Positions 10,601 to 19,543 of a stretch of 39,511 nucleotides of DNA are shown here, piece after piece. The notes beneath the pieces are model-generated. The model did no database searches. It was given only the letters and a program-made list of their open reading frames with translations, and was not told the DNA's origin. Numbering within the stretch: position 1 is the first letter of the stretch; each line of letters begins with the position of its first letter. Source of the stretch: Telmatospirillum sp. (GTDB lineage: Bacteria > Pseudomonadota > Alphaproteobacteria > Rhodospirillales > Magnetospirillaceae). Where the stretch lies: NCBI GenBank assembly GCA_009712185.1, contig WASQ01000019.1, forward strand, positions 47,713 to 87,223. The letters run 5' to 3'. The position numbers were made by a program, and so were the translations under genes.

Positions 10601-10878
10601 CGATCGTTCCGATCTACACCCTGAACAGTGTTCTGGGCCGGCTTCCCGTCCTCGGAGACTTGTTCACCACCGAGAAGGGGGGCGGGGTGTTCGCCATGAA
10701 CTATTCCATGAACGGCCCGTCGAAGGATCCGTCGGTGACGGTCAATCCCTTATCGGCGCTGACGCCGGGCATGTTGCGGCGTCTGTTCAATATTTTCGAT
10801 AACGGCAGCGAGACGGAGGTCCGTCCCCATGAAAAACCCGCCGATCCGCCGTCCGCCCCGCCGTTGCCGCGGAACTGA
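7660..10878 (+). CDS. AsmA-like/DUF3971 domain envelope protein (YhdP-type)
   Basis: About 1,072 residues: a single N-terminal transmembrane helix (FFQLLGAIGVTVLVLLAWFGY), a long beta-rich periplasmic body of DUF3971 type, and a C-terminal AsmA_2-like region (GIVDVLQGSGIPFSSLESPFT; LNSVLGRLPVLGDLF). Related AsmA-family proteins such as YhdP and TamB are long beta-groove proteins implicated in phospholipid transport between inner and outer membrane. Applying that role here is inference. The frame is open to an ATG at 7591 that would overlap divergent glnE. The tandem GTGs at 7660 and 7663, just before the basic residue and membrane helix, are more likely starts. Confidence 0.85.
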   Translation: MVHGTVRSFFQLLGAIGVTVLVLLAWFGYRLSEGPLSLSLLGPYIEDALSSPDKGFTVHQDRTILAWSRDTRTIEIRVENVRALSRDQGVIAEVPEIVVAFSGPALIQGRIVPRRLLLRRPVIRLLRDFDGEISVGLGAAEETGEKSTAAFEEPLQALLEPPGAETPGGQLQRVEVEGADISVDDRVLKVRWHAPKADIRLNRDLRGIVAHARIDLDLAGEQARFDAEGLYVNAGRTVEATLSFGGIRPTVLADLVPQLAPLSGLHLPTGGSVAMRYALGRGLSDVHFDLVGGEGVIDASSSLGISIPVQSVALKGALTDHLNHVTLEEGRIDLGGPLVTLSAEAANLSGATDLRAQARIDDLPLDLLKGLWPPEVAPNPRSWILANLSDGRIRTGSVQLAAHRPAGKGWGDLTIDRIGGELRPEGISVQYLAPMPVIRHVDAVATFDADAFTIDVSGGEVSGLRLGGGKVVLSGLSAPDQFADIVVTVNGAVADVLRLIDSKPLEWARALGVQPSRIKGEQTTTLALRFPLLNRLSFDQVAVHASAQTTRFGLPEVALGLDLTEGQFSVDVDASGLDVVGRGQIGGIASDIKWHENFAKGGIRSRYQVSAVLGDADRRTVGLDASPFQPPFLAGPVPVDLSVTLSDGQKGDVEVKASLTDAAMSLPGLNWDKPAATAGQASILLRLAGGHITEMPKLQVGTANGLDMQAQGAFDAGQLRRLTFGRAKWGRTDARGSITINPGNQGLGIEIGGASFDAREIISGEPSDHATDKAKPVPDTPKKRDHSRRDDLLPLAIQGKFGRVWVSDEGALHTMTATLVRDHRDWRQVRLDGLLEGDQPLHVDLAPAGADRRSLKMTSGDAGQVLKSFDIYDNVVHGRLQVDAAYDDAKPSQPLSGQISVSDFQLVRAPALARLLTVASLTGIVDVLQGSGIPFSSLESPFTLADGVLTLRDVRASGTSLGITAKGQVDLDNDVLALEGTIVPIYTLNSVLGRLPVLGDLFTTEKGGGVFAMNYSMNGPSKDPSVTVNPLSALTPGMLRRLFNIFDNGSETEVRPHEKPADPPSAPPLPRN

Positions 10879-11029
10879 CGATACCGGTGCCGGGCGGGCC
10901 ATTCCGTCAGAGCTGTTCCGATCGGGGAGATGACAGCCCGGCCGGAGGGTGTATCCTGACCCCATTCCCGGGGCCCGCCCCCGGATGGCGTGGCGGCTGG
11001 CCCCGATTATCATAAAGGGGGGATATTCC

Positions 11030-11272
11030 ATGGCTGACCAACCGGCTGGCGCGGGCAAGGGACCGATCGTGATCGAACTCGCGGCCGGCCAGACCTATCA
11101 CTGGTGCCGTTGCGGGAAAAGTTCCAACCAGCCGTTCTGCGACGGATCACATGCCGGCACGGGAATCGAACCCATGCCCTTCACGCCCACCGCGACGGCG
11201 AAAGTCCGCTTCTGTGGTTGCAAGAAGACGAACAAGCCGCCCTTCTGCGACGGCTCGCATCTCGATCCCTGA
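11030..11272 (+). CDS. Dual CDGSH-type iron-sulfur protein
   Basis: The 80-residue protein has two copies of the mitoNEET-type [2Fe-2S] ligand motif: CRCGKSSNQPFCDGSH in the middle and CGCKKTNKPPFCDGSH near the C-terminus. Each offers the three Cys and one His that hold a redox-active cluster, as in Cisd3/Miner2-like tandem-motif proteins. The ATG at 11030 has an AAAGGGGGG ribosome binding site about 8 bases upstream. Possible roles in electron transfer or cluster transfer come from family knowledge; nothing nearby specifies the partner. It faces tyrS convergently across a strong hairpin. Confidence 0.9.
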   Translation: MADQPAGAGKGPIVIELAAGQTYHWCRCGKSSNQPFCDGSHAGTGIEPMPFTPTATAKVRFCGCKKTNKPPFCDGSHLDP

Positions 11273-11283
11273 TTTGTCGCCGG

Positions 11284-11313
11284 TCTCCGGCGATCGGGGC
11301 CGATCGCCGGAGA
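11284..11313. terminator. Bidirectional hairpin terminator between CDGSH gene and tyrS
   Basis: A perfect 13-bp inverted repeat (TCTCCGGCGATCG at 11284-11296; complement at 11301-11313) with a 4-base loop lies in the 48-base gap between two convergent stop codons. There is no T run, but the position and stem strength fit termination from both sides. Confidence 0.6.
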
Positions 11314-11320
11314 TCCCGGT

Positions 11321-12571
11321 TCACCCGGCGCGGACCAGGACGTGCCGCTTGCGGCCGGCCGACAGCTTGATGGCGCCGTCGACGGTCATGACGGCGGACA
11401 GCATTTCGGTTTCGCCGGCCACCGGGCGGTCGTTCACGCGGGCGCCGCCACCCTTGATCAACCGGCGCGCCTCCCCGTTCGAGGCCGCGAGGCCGGCCCG
11501 GACGAACAGTGCGAAAGCCGGAATTCCGGCCGCGAATTCGGCCGCGGGAACGGTGATGGTCGGCAGGGTGTCGGCGGCGGCCCCTTCCTCGAAGGTGCGC
11601 CGGGCCGTCTCGGCGGCCAGCTCCGCCGCTTCGGCGCCGCGGGCCAGACGGGTCGCCTCATTGGCGAGGATTTTCTTGGCATCGTTGATCTCGGCGCCGT
11701 CCAGCGCGCCCAGACGGGCGATTTCGTCCATCGGCAGTTCGGTGAACAGCTTCAGGAAACGGACGACGTCGGCATCTTCGGTATTGCGCCAGAACTGCCA
11801 GTAATCCCAGTCGGACAGGCGTTCGGCGTTGAGCCAGACGGCGCCCTGCGCGGACTTGCCCATCTTGGCGCCGGACGCGGTCGTCATCAAAGGCGCGGTC
11901 AGGCCGAACAGTTCGGCGCCATCCACGCGGCGGCCCAGTTCGACGCCGTTGACGATATTGCCCCACTGGTCCGATCCGCCCATCTGAAGCGCGCAGCGGA
12001 ACCGGCGCGACAGCTCGAGGAAATCGTAGGCTTGGAGGATCATGTAATTGAATTCGAGGAAGCTGAGCGGTTGTTCCCGCTCCAGGCGCAGCTTCACCGA
12101 ATCGAAGGTCAGCATGCGGTTGACCGAGAAATGCCGCCCGAAATCCCGGAGGAAGGAGATGTAGTTGAGATCGGACAGCCAGTCGGCGTTGTTGACCATC
12201 ACCGCGTCGGTGGGTCCGTCGCCAAAGGTCAGGAATTTCCCGAAGATCTTCTGGATTCCGGCCATGTTCCGGTCGATGTCGTCGTCCCCCAGCAATTTGC
12301 GCGCCTCATCCTTGCCGGACGGGTCGCCGATGCGGGTGGTGCCGCCGCCCATCAGGACGATCGGCTTATGCCCGCTTTTCTGGAGATGGCGCAGCAGCAT
12401 GATGGGCAGCAGGCTGCCGACATGCAGGGAATCGGCCGTGCAGTCGAAGCCGATGTAGGCGGTCACCGGGCCGGCGGCGAGCCGGGCGTCCAGGCCGGGC
12501 GCATCGGTGCATTGATGAAGATAGCCGCGCTCGCTGACGGTGCGCAGAAAGTCGGAACGGAATTCGCTCAT
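11321..12571 (-). CDS. tyrS: Tyrosyl-tRNA synthetase
   Basis: Class I aminoacyl-tRNA synthetase charging tRNA-Tyr. The product from the ATG at 12571 is 416 residues ([20 protein letters not shown]). It has the HIGH-type motif HVGS at residues 50-53, the KMSKS-type loop AKMGKSAQG, and a C-terminal S4 RNA-binding domain ([18 protein letters not shown]). The frame is open further upstream to 12652, but that extension overlaps the divergent anmK leader and lacks the conserved beginning, so the internal ATG is preferred. Length fits bacterial TyrRS. Confidence 0.96.
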   Translation of the reverse strand: MSEFRSDFLRTVSERGYLHQCTDAPGLDARLAAGPVTAYIGFDCTADSLHVGSLLPIMLLRHLQKSGHKPIVLMGGGTTRIGDPSGKDEARKLLGDDDIDRNMAGIQKIFGKFLTFGDGPTDAVMVNNADWLSDLNYISFLRDFGRHFSVNRMLTFDSVKLRLEREQPLSFLEFNYMILQAYDFLELSRRFRCALQMGGSDQWGNIVNGVELGRRVDGAELFGLTAPLMTTASGAKMGKSAQGAVWLNAERLSDWDYWQFWRNTEDADVVRFLKLFTELPMDEIARLGALDGAEINDAKKILANEATRLARGAEAAELAAETARRTFEEGAAADTLPTITVPAAEFAAGIPAFALFVRAGLAASNGEARRLIKGGGARVNDRPVAGETEMLSAVMTVDGAIKLSAGRKRHVLVRAG

Positions 12572-12665
12572 GGTTGATCGCCCGGGTTCGCAGTGTGCAG
12601 GAAGGACTTGCCGAGAGGCCGAGCCTTTATCACGATTGGCCTTCGCGCACAACGGAGCCCCTGCC

Positions 12666-13757
12666 TTGCCTGAACTGCTTCAAAGCCTTGGATTGATGTC
12701 CGGAACCTCGCTGGACGGCGTCGACGCCGCGCTGATCCGCACCGACGGAGACGCCGCCGTCGATCACGGTCCCTCCCGGACGGAGCCCTATCCCGATGTT
12801 CTCAGGAGCGCCTTGCGATCGGTTCTGGGCGGGGTGGGGCCGGTGGCGGAGGTGGAGCGCGCCGTCACCCTGTTCCACGCCGACGTGGCGCGCCGGCTGC
12901 TGGACCAGGGCGGCATCGCCGTGACCGATGTGGACGTGGTGGGGTTTCACGGCCATACCATCCTGCATCGTCCGGATCAGCACCGGACCTGGCAGATCGG
13001 CGATGGCGCCTTGCTGGCCCGGACGCTTGGCATTCCGGTGGTGAACGATTTCCGGAGCGCGGATGTGGCGGCGGGCGGAGAAGGGGCGCCGCTGGTTCCC
13101 GCCTATCACAGGGCCCTGGCCGGGGCGCTTGATCGTCCGGTTGCCATTCTCAATCTGGGCGGGGTCGGCAATGTGACCTGGATCGGCGGCCGGGACGCGG
13201 AGGAACAGATCCTCGCTTTCGATACCGGTCCGGGAAACGCCCTGATCGATGACTGGATGCTGCGTCGGACCGGGCGGCCCTTCGACCGCGATGGGGCGCT
13301 GGCGCTGGACGGGCGGATCGATGCCGGGGCCGTCGCGACCTTCCTCGATCATCCCTATTTTGCGCGGCGTCCGCCGAAATCGCTTGATCGGGACGACTTT
13401 GCGGCCCTGGCCGCCCGCCTGACCGCCGGGATGGCGCCGGCCGATGGCGCCGCGCCCCTGACCGCCATTACGGTCGCCGCCGTCCGGGCGGCGGCGCGCC
13501 ATCTGCCGGCGCCGCCGACACGGTGGCTGGTCTGCGGCGGCGGCCGCCAGAACGGTGCCATCATGCAGGGTCTGGCGGCGGCCCTCATGGCGCCGGTCGA
13601 GCCGGTCGACATGCTCGGCTGGAATGGAGACGCGTTGGAGGCGGAGGCGTTCGCTTATCTGGCCGTGCGCTCTTTGCGGGGAATGGCGCTGACCTGGCCC
13701 GGCACCACAGGTGTGGCCCGGCCGCTGGCCGGGGGGCGACTGCATCGCCCCGCCTGA
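12666..13757 (+). CDS. anmK: Anhydro-N-acetylmuramic acid kinase
   Basis: Converts 1,6-anhydro-MurNAc, released during murein turnover, to MurNAc-6-phosphate in cell-wall recycling. The N-terminus has the sugar-kinase phosphate-binding motif [38 protein letters not shown] and [10 protein letters not shown] are also family hallmarks. The TTG at 12666 is chosen because GGAG at 12654-12657 sits 8 bases upstream and the resulting 363 residues match the usual length near 370. The ATG at 12570 is an alternative, but it would overlap the start of divergent tyrS. Confidence 0.93.
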   Translation: MPELLQSLGLMSGTSLDGVDAALIRTDGDAAVDHGPSRTEPYPDVLRSALRSVLGGVGPVAEVERAVTLFHADVARRLLDQGGIAVTDVDVVGFHGHTILHRPDQHRTWQIGDGALLARTLGIPVVNDFRSADVAAGGEGAPLVPAYHRALAGALDRPVAILNLGGVGNVTWIGGRDAEEQILAFDTGPGNALIDDWMLRRTGRPFDRDGALALDGRIDAGAVATFLDHPYFARRPPKSLDRDDFAALAARLTAGMAPADGAAPLTAITVAAVRAAARHLPAPPTRWLVCGGGRQNGAIMQGLAAALMAPVEPVDMLGWNGDALEAEAFAYLAVRSLRGMALTWPGTTGVARPLAGGRLHRPA

Positions 13758-13768
13758 GAAAACGCGCC

Positions 13769-13813
13769 CGGGGCCTGTGCTGAGGCCCCGACCGGGATCG
13801 AGGCGATCCCGGT
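13769..13813. terminator. Tandem hairpins between convergent anmK and hydrolase genes
   Basis: Two adjacent perfect inverted repeats: an 8-bp stem (13769-13776 with 13783-13790, 6-base loop) and a 10-bp stem (13791-13800 with 13804-13813, 3-base loop). They fill the gap between the anmK stop and the stop of the convergent hydrolase gene. No T tract, so termination is inferred from position and stem strength. Confidence 0.55.
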
Positions 13814-13828
13814 CCGGTCCCCGGGTGG

Positions 13829-14491
13829 TCAGCCGGCCGGGGCCAGATTGCGTTCGAGGGAAATCCCGGCGAGATATCCGTCAAGCGCGGTGTTGAGGTC
13901 ATCCAGCTTGGTCGCGAAGAAGTGGTTGGCGCCGGAAATGGTCTGGTAGTTCACCGTGATGTTGCGCTGGTTCGAAAGCTTGTTGGCGAGTTTCGCCACG
14001 CTGGCCTCCGGTACCAGTTCATCATGCGAGCCATGCAGGATCAGCCCTGATGACGGGCAGGGCGCCAGGAAGGAGAAATCATAGACGTTGGCCGGCGGCG
14101 CGACGGACACGAAGCCGTCGATCTCGGGCCGGCGCATCAGAAGCTGCATGCCGATCCAGGCGCCGAAAGAGAAGCCGCCAACCCAGCAACTGGCCGCGTT
14201 GGGGTTGAAGGACTGCATCCAGTCGAGCGCCGACGCCGCGTCCGACAGCTCCCCCTGTCCATTGTCGAACCGCCCCTGGGACCGGCCGACGCCGCGGAAG
14301 TTGAAACGCAGGGTGGAGAAACCGCGGCGAACGAAGGCATGGTACATCGCATATACCACCTTGTTGTTCATCGTGCCGCCGTGCTGGGGTTGAGGATGGA
14401 GCAGGAGCGCGATCGGCGCATTGGGCTCCTTGCCGTGATGGTAGCGGCCTTCCAGCCGCCCATCCGGTCCGTTGAAAATGACTTCTGGCAT
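13829..14491 (-). CDS. Alpha/beta hydrolase (COG2945-like)
   Basis: The product from the ATG at 14491 is 220 residues and fits a compact alpha/beta hydrolase. Visible features are LLLHPQPQHGGTMNN near the N-terminus (oxyanion region), RFNFRGVGRSQG, the nucleophile elbow GGFSFGAWIG with the catalytic Ser, the acid-bearing LHGSHDELVP, and the catalytic His in SGANHFF. The substrate is unknown; members of this family are annotated as dienelactone-hydrolase-like or short acyl hydrolases. A longer frame to 14716 would run into the cysE leader, so the internal start is used. Divergently oriented from cysE. Confidence 0.85.
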   Translation of the reverse strand: MPEVIFNGPDGRLEGRYHHGKEPNAPIALLLHPQPQHGGTMNNKVVYAMYHAFVRRGFSTLRFNFRGVGRSQGRFDNGQGELSDAASALDWMQSFNPNAASCWVGGFSFGAWIGMQLLMRRPEIDGFVSVAPPANVYDFSFLAPCPSSGLILHGSHDELVPEASVAKLANKLSNQRNITVNYQTISGANHFFATKLDDLNTALDGYLAGISLERNLAPAG

Positions 14492-14705
14492 CGTGTTATG
14501 TCGGACCCACTGGCTGACCGGTCGGGCAATCTCGACCTTTCCGGTGTGAATTAAATAAAAACGTGCGGATTCCTGCGCGTAGCCATTCTTGACCAGCCTT
14601 GTCGGGCATCCTATATTCACCTTCAAACACCGGCCATCCCGGGCGGTCACTGCCGGCCCGGGGACCCCCTTTGCGCAAGCGACGTACAATAACATATTGA
14701 CGACT

Positions 14706-15452
14706 ATGGTTTTCAAGAGACTTCGGGAAGAAATCGAATCGATCAGAGTCCGCGACCCGGCGGCCCGCTCCCGTCTTGAAATTTTGCTGTGCTATCCAGG
14801 GTTGCACGCTCTTTTCTTTTATCGCATCGCGCGTTGGGCCTGGATCCATGGTTTCACCTTGGCGGGCCGGTTTCTCTCGCATGTCGGAAAAATGGTGAGC
14901 GGCATCGAGATCCATCCCGGGGCGACGATCGGCCAGCGTCTGTTCATCGACCATGGCACCGGCGTCGTGATCGGAGAGACGGCGGTGGTGGGCGACGACG
15001 TGACCCTCTATCAGGGGGTGACGCTGGGCGGTACCTCGCTGCACAAGGGAAAGCGCCATCCGACGCTGGGCGATCGTGTGATCGTCGGATCGGGGGCGCA
15101 GATTCTGGGGCCGATCACGGTGGCGGACGACGCCCGTATCGGCGCCAATGCGGTGGTTCTGTCCGATGTGCCGGCCGGTGTCACGATGGTCGGCATTCCG
15201 GCGCGCGCCGTCGGTCCGGGCCGTCATACGAAAGAGTTCTTGGCCTATGCCTGCGACGCCGAACTTCCCGACCCCCTGCTGCGTCTGATAGAAGGCCTGC
15301 ACCAGGAGATCGAGGATTTGCGCGATCAGGTGGCCCATATGCAAAATCCGACCGTGGATGTCGACGGGACGGACATTGAAACCCGGCGGCCCAATGTCGA
15401 TGTAAGGGCTGCAACACGTTCCACGCGTAAGGGCGTGAGCAATCTGACCTGA
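14706..15452 (+). CDS. cysE: Serine O-acetyltransferase
   Basis: Makes O-acetylserine from serine and acetyl-CoA, the first committed step of cysteine synthesis. The 248-residue product has the hexapeptide-repeat left-handed beta-helix with the signature [23 protein letters not shown] and downstream [18 protein letters not shown]; the His residues in these motifs include the catalytic one. The ATG at 14706 gives [13 protein letters not shown]; an open frame extends upstream to 14589 but has no family similarity. It lies 22 bases before iscR on the same strand. This suggests one transcript linking cysteine supply to cysteine desulfurases. Confidence 0.95.
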   Translation: MVFKRLREEIESIRVRDPAARSRLEILLCYPGLHALFFYRIARWAWIHGFTLAGRFLSHVGKMVSGIEIHPGATIGQRLFIDHGTGVVIGETAVVGDDVTLYQGVTLGGTSLHKGKRHPTLGDRVIVGSGAQILGPITVADDARIGANAVVLSDVPAGVTMVGIPARAVGPGRHTKEFLAYACDAELPDPLLRLIEGLHQEIEDLRDQVAHMQNPTVDVDGTDIETRRPNVDVRAATRSTRKGVSNLT

Positions 15453-15474
15453 TTAGGAAGGGGAGTGGACCGAC

Positions 15475-15951
15475 GTGAAACTCAGCACCAAAGGGCGCTA
15501 TGCCGTCATGGCGATGGTCGATCTGGCCTGCAACAGCAACGGCAGTCCTGTCGCGCTCGCCGACATCGCGGATCGACAGGAGATTTCCCTGTCCTATCTT
15601 GAGCAACTGTTCGGCAAGCTGCGCAAGGGCGGACTGGTGAAAAGCGTGCGCGGCCCCGGCGGCGGCTATCTGCTGGCCCGCCCGGCGCCACAGACCCGGG
15701 TGTCCGACATCATCCTGGCGGTCGATGAGCCGATCCAGACGACCCGGTGTACGCCCGGCTCGCCGGCCGGCTGCCACAATCACAAGGGCCGGTGCCTGAC
15801 CCACGATCTGTGGGAGGAACTGGGCAATCAGATTTATCTTTACCTCAGCTCGGTGTCGCTGGGCGACGTGGTCGACCGGCGTCTTCTGGGCAGCAGCGGT
15901 GTGTTCCACGGCGGCCCCGTGACCGGCGGCAGCGTGGCTGCGGCGCAGTAG
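15475..15951 (+). CDS. iscR: Rrf2-family iron-sulfur cluster regulator IscR
   Basis: [2Fe-2S]-sensing transcription factor that adjusts Fe-S assembly genes to cluster demand. The 158-residue product starts with the typical MKLSTKGRYAVMAMVDLA winged-helix segment (GTG start at 15475 with a GGGGAG about 10 bases upstream). Cluster ligands are visible as Cys92, Cys100, Cys107 and His110. The spacing between cysteines is slightly wider than in E. coli IscR (92/98/104/107). It opens the desulfurase/Fe-S operon and probably represses it, but I could not pick out a convincing IscR operator upstream of cysE. Confidence 0.94.
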   Translation: MKLSTKGRYAVMAMVDLACNSNGSPVALADIADRQEISLSYLEQLFGKLRKGGLVKSVRGPGGGYLLARPAPQTRVSDIILAVDEPIQTTRCTPGSPAGCHNHKGRCLTHDLWEELGNQIYLYLSSVSLGDVVDRRLLGSSGVFHGGPVTGGSVAAAQ

Positions 15952-15977
15952 GACAGCGCGGAGCCCGGACGTTTCGA

Positions 15978-17096
15978 ATGGCTTTGGCCGCCGCCTATCT
16001 GGACTACAACGCCACGGCGCCGATCCGGCCCGAGGCTCGCGCGGCGGTTCTGGACGCCCTCGCGGAACCGGGCAATCCGTCGTCGGTGCACGGATTTGGC
16101 CGCAGGGCGCGTCGTCTTGTCGAGGATGCCCGCGACCATGTGGCGGCCCTGGCCGGCGCCCGGCCGGAGGGTGTCATTTTCACCTCGGGAGGGACGGAGT
16201 CAAACGCCCTGGCGCTTGCAGGGTGGGGCCGTCCGGTCCTGGTGTCGGCGATCGAACATCCCTCGGTTCTGAAGGCCGGTCGCGGTGATCCCATCGCCGT
16301 GGGCGCGGACGGACGTGTCGATCCGGTCCAGGTCGCGGAGATCCTCTCCCGCCGGGAAACGCCGCCACTGGTGGCGGTGATGCTGGTCAACAATGAGACC
16401 GGCGTCATTCAGCCCGTGGCGGAGATCGCCCGCATCGCCCATGACCACGGAGCCCTCGTCCATTGCGACGCGGTTCAGGCGGCGGGGCGCATCCCGCTGG
16501 ACATCGGTGCGCTCGGTGTCGATTCCCTGTCCTTGTCGGGACACAAGCTGGGGGCGCCGACCGGAGTCGGTGCCCTGGTTCTGGCCGATCCCGACGGCCC
16601 GCTGGCCCCGATGGTCCGGGGCGGCGGGCAGGAGCGGAGCCGGCGGCCGGGAACCGAAAATCTGCCGGGAATAGCGGGATTCGGTGCCGCCGCCGGGGCG
16701 GTCCTGGGCGAGCAGGGGGAGGAAACGCGCCTCTCCCGGTTGCGCAACCGGCTGGAGGACGGGGCCCGGACAATGGTATCCTCCGCCGTCGTGATGGGGG
16801 CGGATGCCCCCCGTGTCGGCAACACCTGCTGTCTGGCGATCCCCGGGGTGGCGGCGCAGACGCTTCTGATGGGGCTCGATCTCGCGGGCGTGGCTGTCAG
16901 TTCCGGCTCGGCCTGCAGTTCGGGCCGGGTTGCCGCCAGCCATGTGCTGGAGGCCATGGGCGCGGGGGATCTGGCGCGCCAGGCGATCCGCATCAGCCTC
17001 GGTTGGGCCAGCACGGACCTGGACGTCGACCGGTTCCTGGAGGCGTTCGGTACCCTGGCCGGCCGGCTTTGTCGTCCGGCCGCGCTGGCGGGATGA
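15978..17096 (+). CDS. Cysteine desulfurase, NifS/IscS family (first copy)
   Basis: PLP enzyme that removes sulfur from cysteine as an enzyme-bound persulfide. The 372-residue protein has conserved AIEH (His94), the PLP lysine in SLSGHKLGAPTG (Lys190) and the active Cys in VSSGSACSSG (Cys313). It is shorter and more divergent than the iscS product just downstream and lacks the SPLWEM C-terminus that contacts IscU in housekeeping IscS. It begins 26 bases after iscR and ends 132 bases before the next desulfurase. Two adjacent desulfurases suggest different sulfur acceptors; MnmA downstream is one candidate. Confidence 0.92.
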   Translation: MALAAAYLDYNATAPIRPEARAAVLDALAEPGNPSSVHGFGRRARRLVEDARDHVAALAGARPEGVIFTSGGTESNALALAGWGRPVLVSAIEHPSVLKAGRGDPIAVGADGRVDPVQVAEILSRRETPPLVAVMLVNNETGVIQPVAEIARIAHDHGALVHCDAVQAAGRIPLDIGALGVDSLSLSGHKLGAPTGVGALVLADPDGPLAPMVRGGGQERSRRPGTENLPGIAGFGAAAGAVLGEQGEETRLSRLRNRLEDGARTMVSSAVVMGADAPRVGNTCCLAIPGVAAQTLLMGLDLAGVAVSSGSACSSGRVAASHVLEAMGAGDLARQAIRISLGWASTDLDVDRFLEAFGTLAGRLCRPAALAG

Positions 17097-17228
17097 CGGA
17101 GGCCGGATCACGGGGCCCCTGGGACCGGCTCCTGATGTCGGGCGCCCGGGAATGGGCGGGCGGAGAACGGTGGTGCCGGCGGGGCGAGGGGTGTTCAATC
17201 CGGCCGGGACAGTGAGGAAGTGAGTGAC

Positions 17229-18473
17229 ATGACCGCAGTGACAGGCGCCAGGGGCAACGGACCGGCCCGGCCGATCTATCTCGACTATCAGGCAACCACC
17301 CCCTGCGACCCCCGCGTTGTCGAGGCGATGCTGCCCTATTTCACCGAGCGCTTCGGCAATCCCCATTCCCGCAATCACTATTACGGGTGGGAAGCCGAGG
17401 AGGCGGTGGAGAAGGCGCGCGAGGAGGTCGGGGCCATCATCGGCGCCGACGCCAAGGAGATCGTCTTTACCTCCGGCGCGACCGAATCCAACAATCTGGC
17501 GATCAAGGGCGTGGCGCGTTTCCATCGGGGCGCGAAGGACCATATCGTCACCGTGGCGACGGAGCACAAATGCGTGCTCGAGTCCTGCCGCCAGATGGAG
17601 CGGGAGGGGTTTTCCGTCACCGTTCTGCCGGTCGGAGAGGACGGCCTGATCCGCCTTCAGGATCTTGAGGCGGCGCTGACCGGCCGGACTGTGCTGGTGT
17701 CGGTGATGGCCGCCAACAACGAGATCGGCGTGATCCAGCCGCTGGCCGAGATCGGAGCTCTGTGCCGCGCGCGGGGCGTGTTCTTCCATACCGACGCGGC
17801 GCAGGCGGTGGGCAAGATTCCGCTCGACGTCGAGGCGATGAACATCGACCTGATGAGCATTTCCGGACACAAGATCTATGGTCCGAAAGGGGTTGGCGCC
17901 CTTTACGTGCGCCGCCGCCCCCGCGTCCGGCTGGAAGCCCTGGTCAGTGGAGGTGGACAGGAAAAGGGTCTGCGGTCGGGAACGCTGTCGACGCCGCTGT
18001 GCGTCGGAATCGGCGAGGCCTGCCGCATCGCCCGGTTGGAAATGGAGGAGGAGGCAGAGCGCCTGACCGGATTGCGCGACCGCCTGTTCGATGCCATATC
18101 GTCGCGGTTGCCCGAAATTCGCCTGAACGGCGACGCCAGGAGGCGCCTGCCCGGCAATCTCAATATCAGCTTCGCCTATGTCGAGGGCGAGGGTCTGATG
18201 ATGGGGGTGAAGGACATTGCGGTCTCCTCCGGATCGGCCTGCACCTCGGCGTCGCTGGAACCCTCCTACGTCCTGAAGGCGCTGGGGCTCGACGCCGAGA
18301 TGGCGCACAGCAGCCTGCGCATCGGGCTCGGCCGCTTCACCACCGTCGAGGAGGTGGATTTCGCCGCCAACCATATCTGCGAGGCCGTCACCCGCCTGAG
18401 AGAAATCAGCCCCCTGTGGGAGATGCATCAGGAAGGGATCGACATTAAATCCATCGAGTGGGCGGACCGTTAA
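17229..18473 (+). CDS. iscS: Cysteine desulfurase IscS
   Basis: Housekeeping cysteine desulfurase that supplies sulfur for Fe-S clusters and tRNA thiolation. The 414-residue product is a close IscS type: [15 protein letters not shown] at the N-terminus, ATEHKCVL (His113), [12 protein letters not shown] (PLP Lys215), [21 protein letters not shown] (active Cys338), and the diagnostic C-terminus [18 protein letters not shown], the IscU-docking tail. A GAGGAAG just upstream is well placed for the ATG at 17229; the in-frame GTG at 17220 is too close to it. The tail is kept although no iscU gene is nearby. Confidence 0.96.
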   Translation: MTAVTGARGNGPARPIYLDYQATTPCDPRVVEAMLPYFTERFGNPHSRNHYYGWEAEEAVEKAREEVGAIIGADAKEIVFTSGATESNNLAIKGVARFHRGAKDHIVTVATEHKCVLESCRQMEREGFSVTVLPVGEDGLIRLQDLEAALTGRTVLVSVMAANNEIGVIQPLAEIGALCRARGVFFHTDAAQAVGKIPLDVEAMNIDLMSISGHKIYGPKGVGALYVRRRPRVRLEALVSGGGQEKGLRSGTLSTPLCVGIGEACRIARLEMEEEAERLTGLRDRLFDAISSRLPEIRLNGDARRRLPGNLNISFAYVEGEGLMMGVKDIAVSSGSACTSASLEPSYVLKALGLDAEMAHSSLRIGLGRFTTVEEVDFAANHICEAVTRLREISPLWEMHQEGIDIKSIEWADR

Positions 18474-18610
18474 GGGGCCGTCCCCGGAAGGACGGGCGCG
18501 GCACCGGGACCTCCTCCGGCGCCCTCCCTTTCCGGTTCAATCCCTGTTTTTCCCCGGGGGGCGTGCGGCCGGTAGCCGGCGGTCCCCGAAGATGCAAGAG
18601 GTAGAGAGCA

Positions 18611-18952
18611 ATGACCGAACGTATGCCCCCCCTGACCCTGACCGACGCGGCCGCCCAGCGGGTCAAGACGCTTATGGAAGGCCGGGACCAGCCGGCCATC
18701 GGCATCCGCATCGGGGTGCAGAACAAGGGATGCTCGGGTCTCAGCTATACCATGGACTTCGCCGAGGAGCGCCAGCCGCTGGATGAAGTGGTGGAGACCC
18801 AGGGGGTGACGGTGCTGATCGACCCCAAGGCGACCATGTTCATCGTCGGCACGGTCATGGATTATGTCGAGGACCGCATGCAGTCCGGGTTCGTGTTCCG
18901 CAATCCCAATGAAAAGGGGCGGTGCGGCTGTGGTGAGTCCTTCCACGTCTGA
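18611..18952 (+). CDS. iscA: IscA/HesB-type iron-sulfur carrier protein
   Basis: A-type carrier that delivers Fe-S clusters to apoproteins. The 113-residue protein has the three invariant cysteines: Cys41 in NKGCSGLSY, and Cys105 and Cys107 in GRCGCGESF at the C-terminus. It follows iscS by 137 bases that contain no gene, in the position where iscU would normally sit. An AAGAGGTAGAGAG ribosome binding site precedes the ATG. It could be named iscA, erpA or sufA; operon context favours iscA. Confidence 0.92.
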   Translation: MTERMPPLTLTDAAAQRVKTLMEGRDQPAIGIRIGVQNKGCSGLSYTMDFAEERQPLDEVVETQGVTVLIDPKATMFIVGTVMDYVEDRMQSGFVFRNPNEKGRCGCGESFHV

Positions 18953-19113
18953 CCACGGGCCGCCGGCACATCCTTTCGCCCCTTAAGGGCGGCGGGGGGC
19001 TTGCCGGCACGGCGTCGGCCACCAGCCTTCACCAGTCAACGAAAACGGCCGTCGCCCGCCAGAAGAGGGCGGCGCGCCAAAAGAAATGCCTATGCGAAAG
19101 GAGAGGCTTTGAG

Positions 19114-19449
19114 ATGCCCAAAATGACCTTCGTCGAACCCAACGGGACCCGCCATGAGGTGGAGGCGCCCGAAGGGCTGTCGGTTCTGGAGATCGCCCAC
19201 CGCAACAAGATCGACCTGGAGGGAGCCTGCGAGGGGTCGCTGGCCTGTTCGACCTGCCATGTCATCGTGTCGCCGGAATGGGCCGGCCGCCTGCCCGCCG
19301 CCAGTGACGACGAGGAGGACATGCTGGATCTGGCCTTCGGTCTGGCGCCGACATCCCGTCTGGGCTGCCAGATCATCATGAAGAAAGAGTTCGACGGTCT
19401 GGAGGTGACTCTGCCGGCCGCCACGCGCAACATGATGGTGGACAAATAG
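19114..19449 (+). CDS. fdx: ISC-type [2Fe-2S] ferredoxin
   Basis: Adrenodoxin-like ferredoxin that supplies electrons during Fe-S cluster assembly. The 111-residue protein has ligands Cys39, Cys45, Cys48 ([10 protein letters not shown]) and Cys85 (LGCQ), the vertebrate-type pattern, with the acidic DDEEDMLD stretch between them that binds partners. A GAAAGGAGAGG ribosome binding site precedes the ATG. It is downstream of iscA without the hscB and hscA chaperone genes that usually separate them. Confidence 0.94.
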   Translation: MPKMTFVEPNGTRHEVEAPEGLSVLEIAHRNKIDLEGACEGSLACSTCHVIVSPEWAGRLPAASDDEEDMLDLAFGLAPTSRLGCQIIMKKEFDGLEVTLPAATRNMMVDK

Positions 19450-19543
19450 GCCGGTGCCGGGAAGGCGGCCGTCCCGGAGGGGAGCGCCCGGGACCGGGCC
19501 GCGACCGGGATTCCGCCGGCCGGGAACTGCTTGAGGTGACGAT

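Noticed and set aside
17093-17215. Possible 40-codon gene overlapping the stop of the first desulfurase gene (ATGA)
   Set aside because: Arg/Gly/Trp-rich composition typical of chance frames in GC-rich DNA, no recognisable domain, and its end merges into the iscS ribosome binding site.
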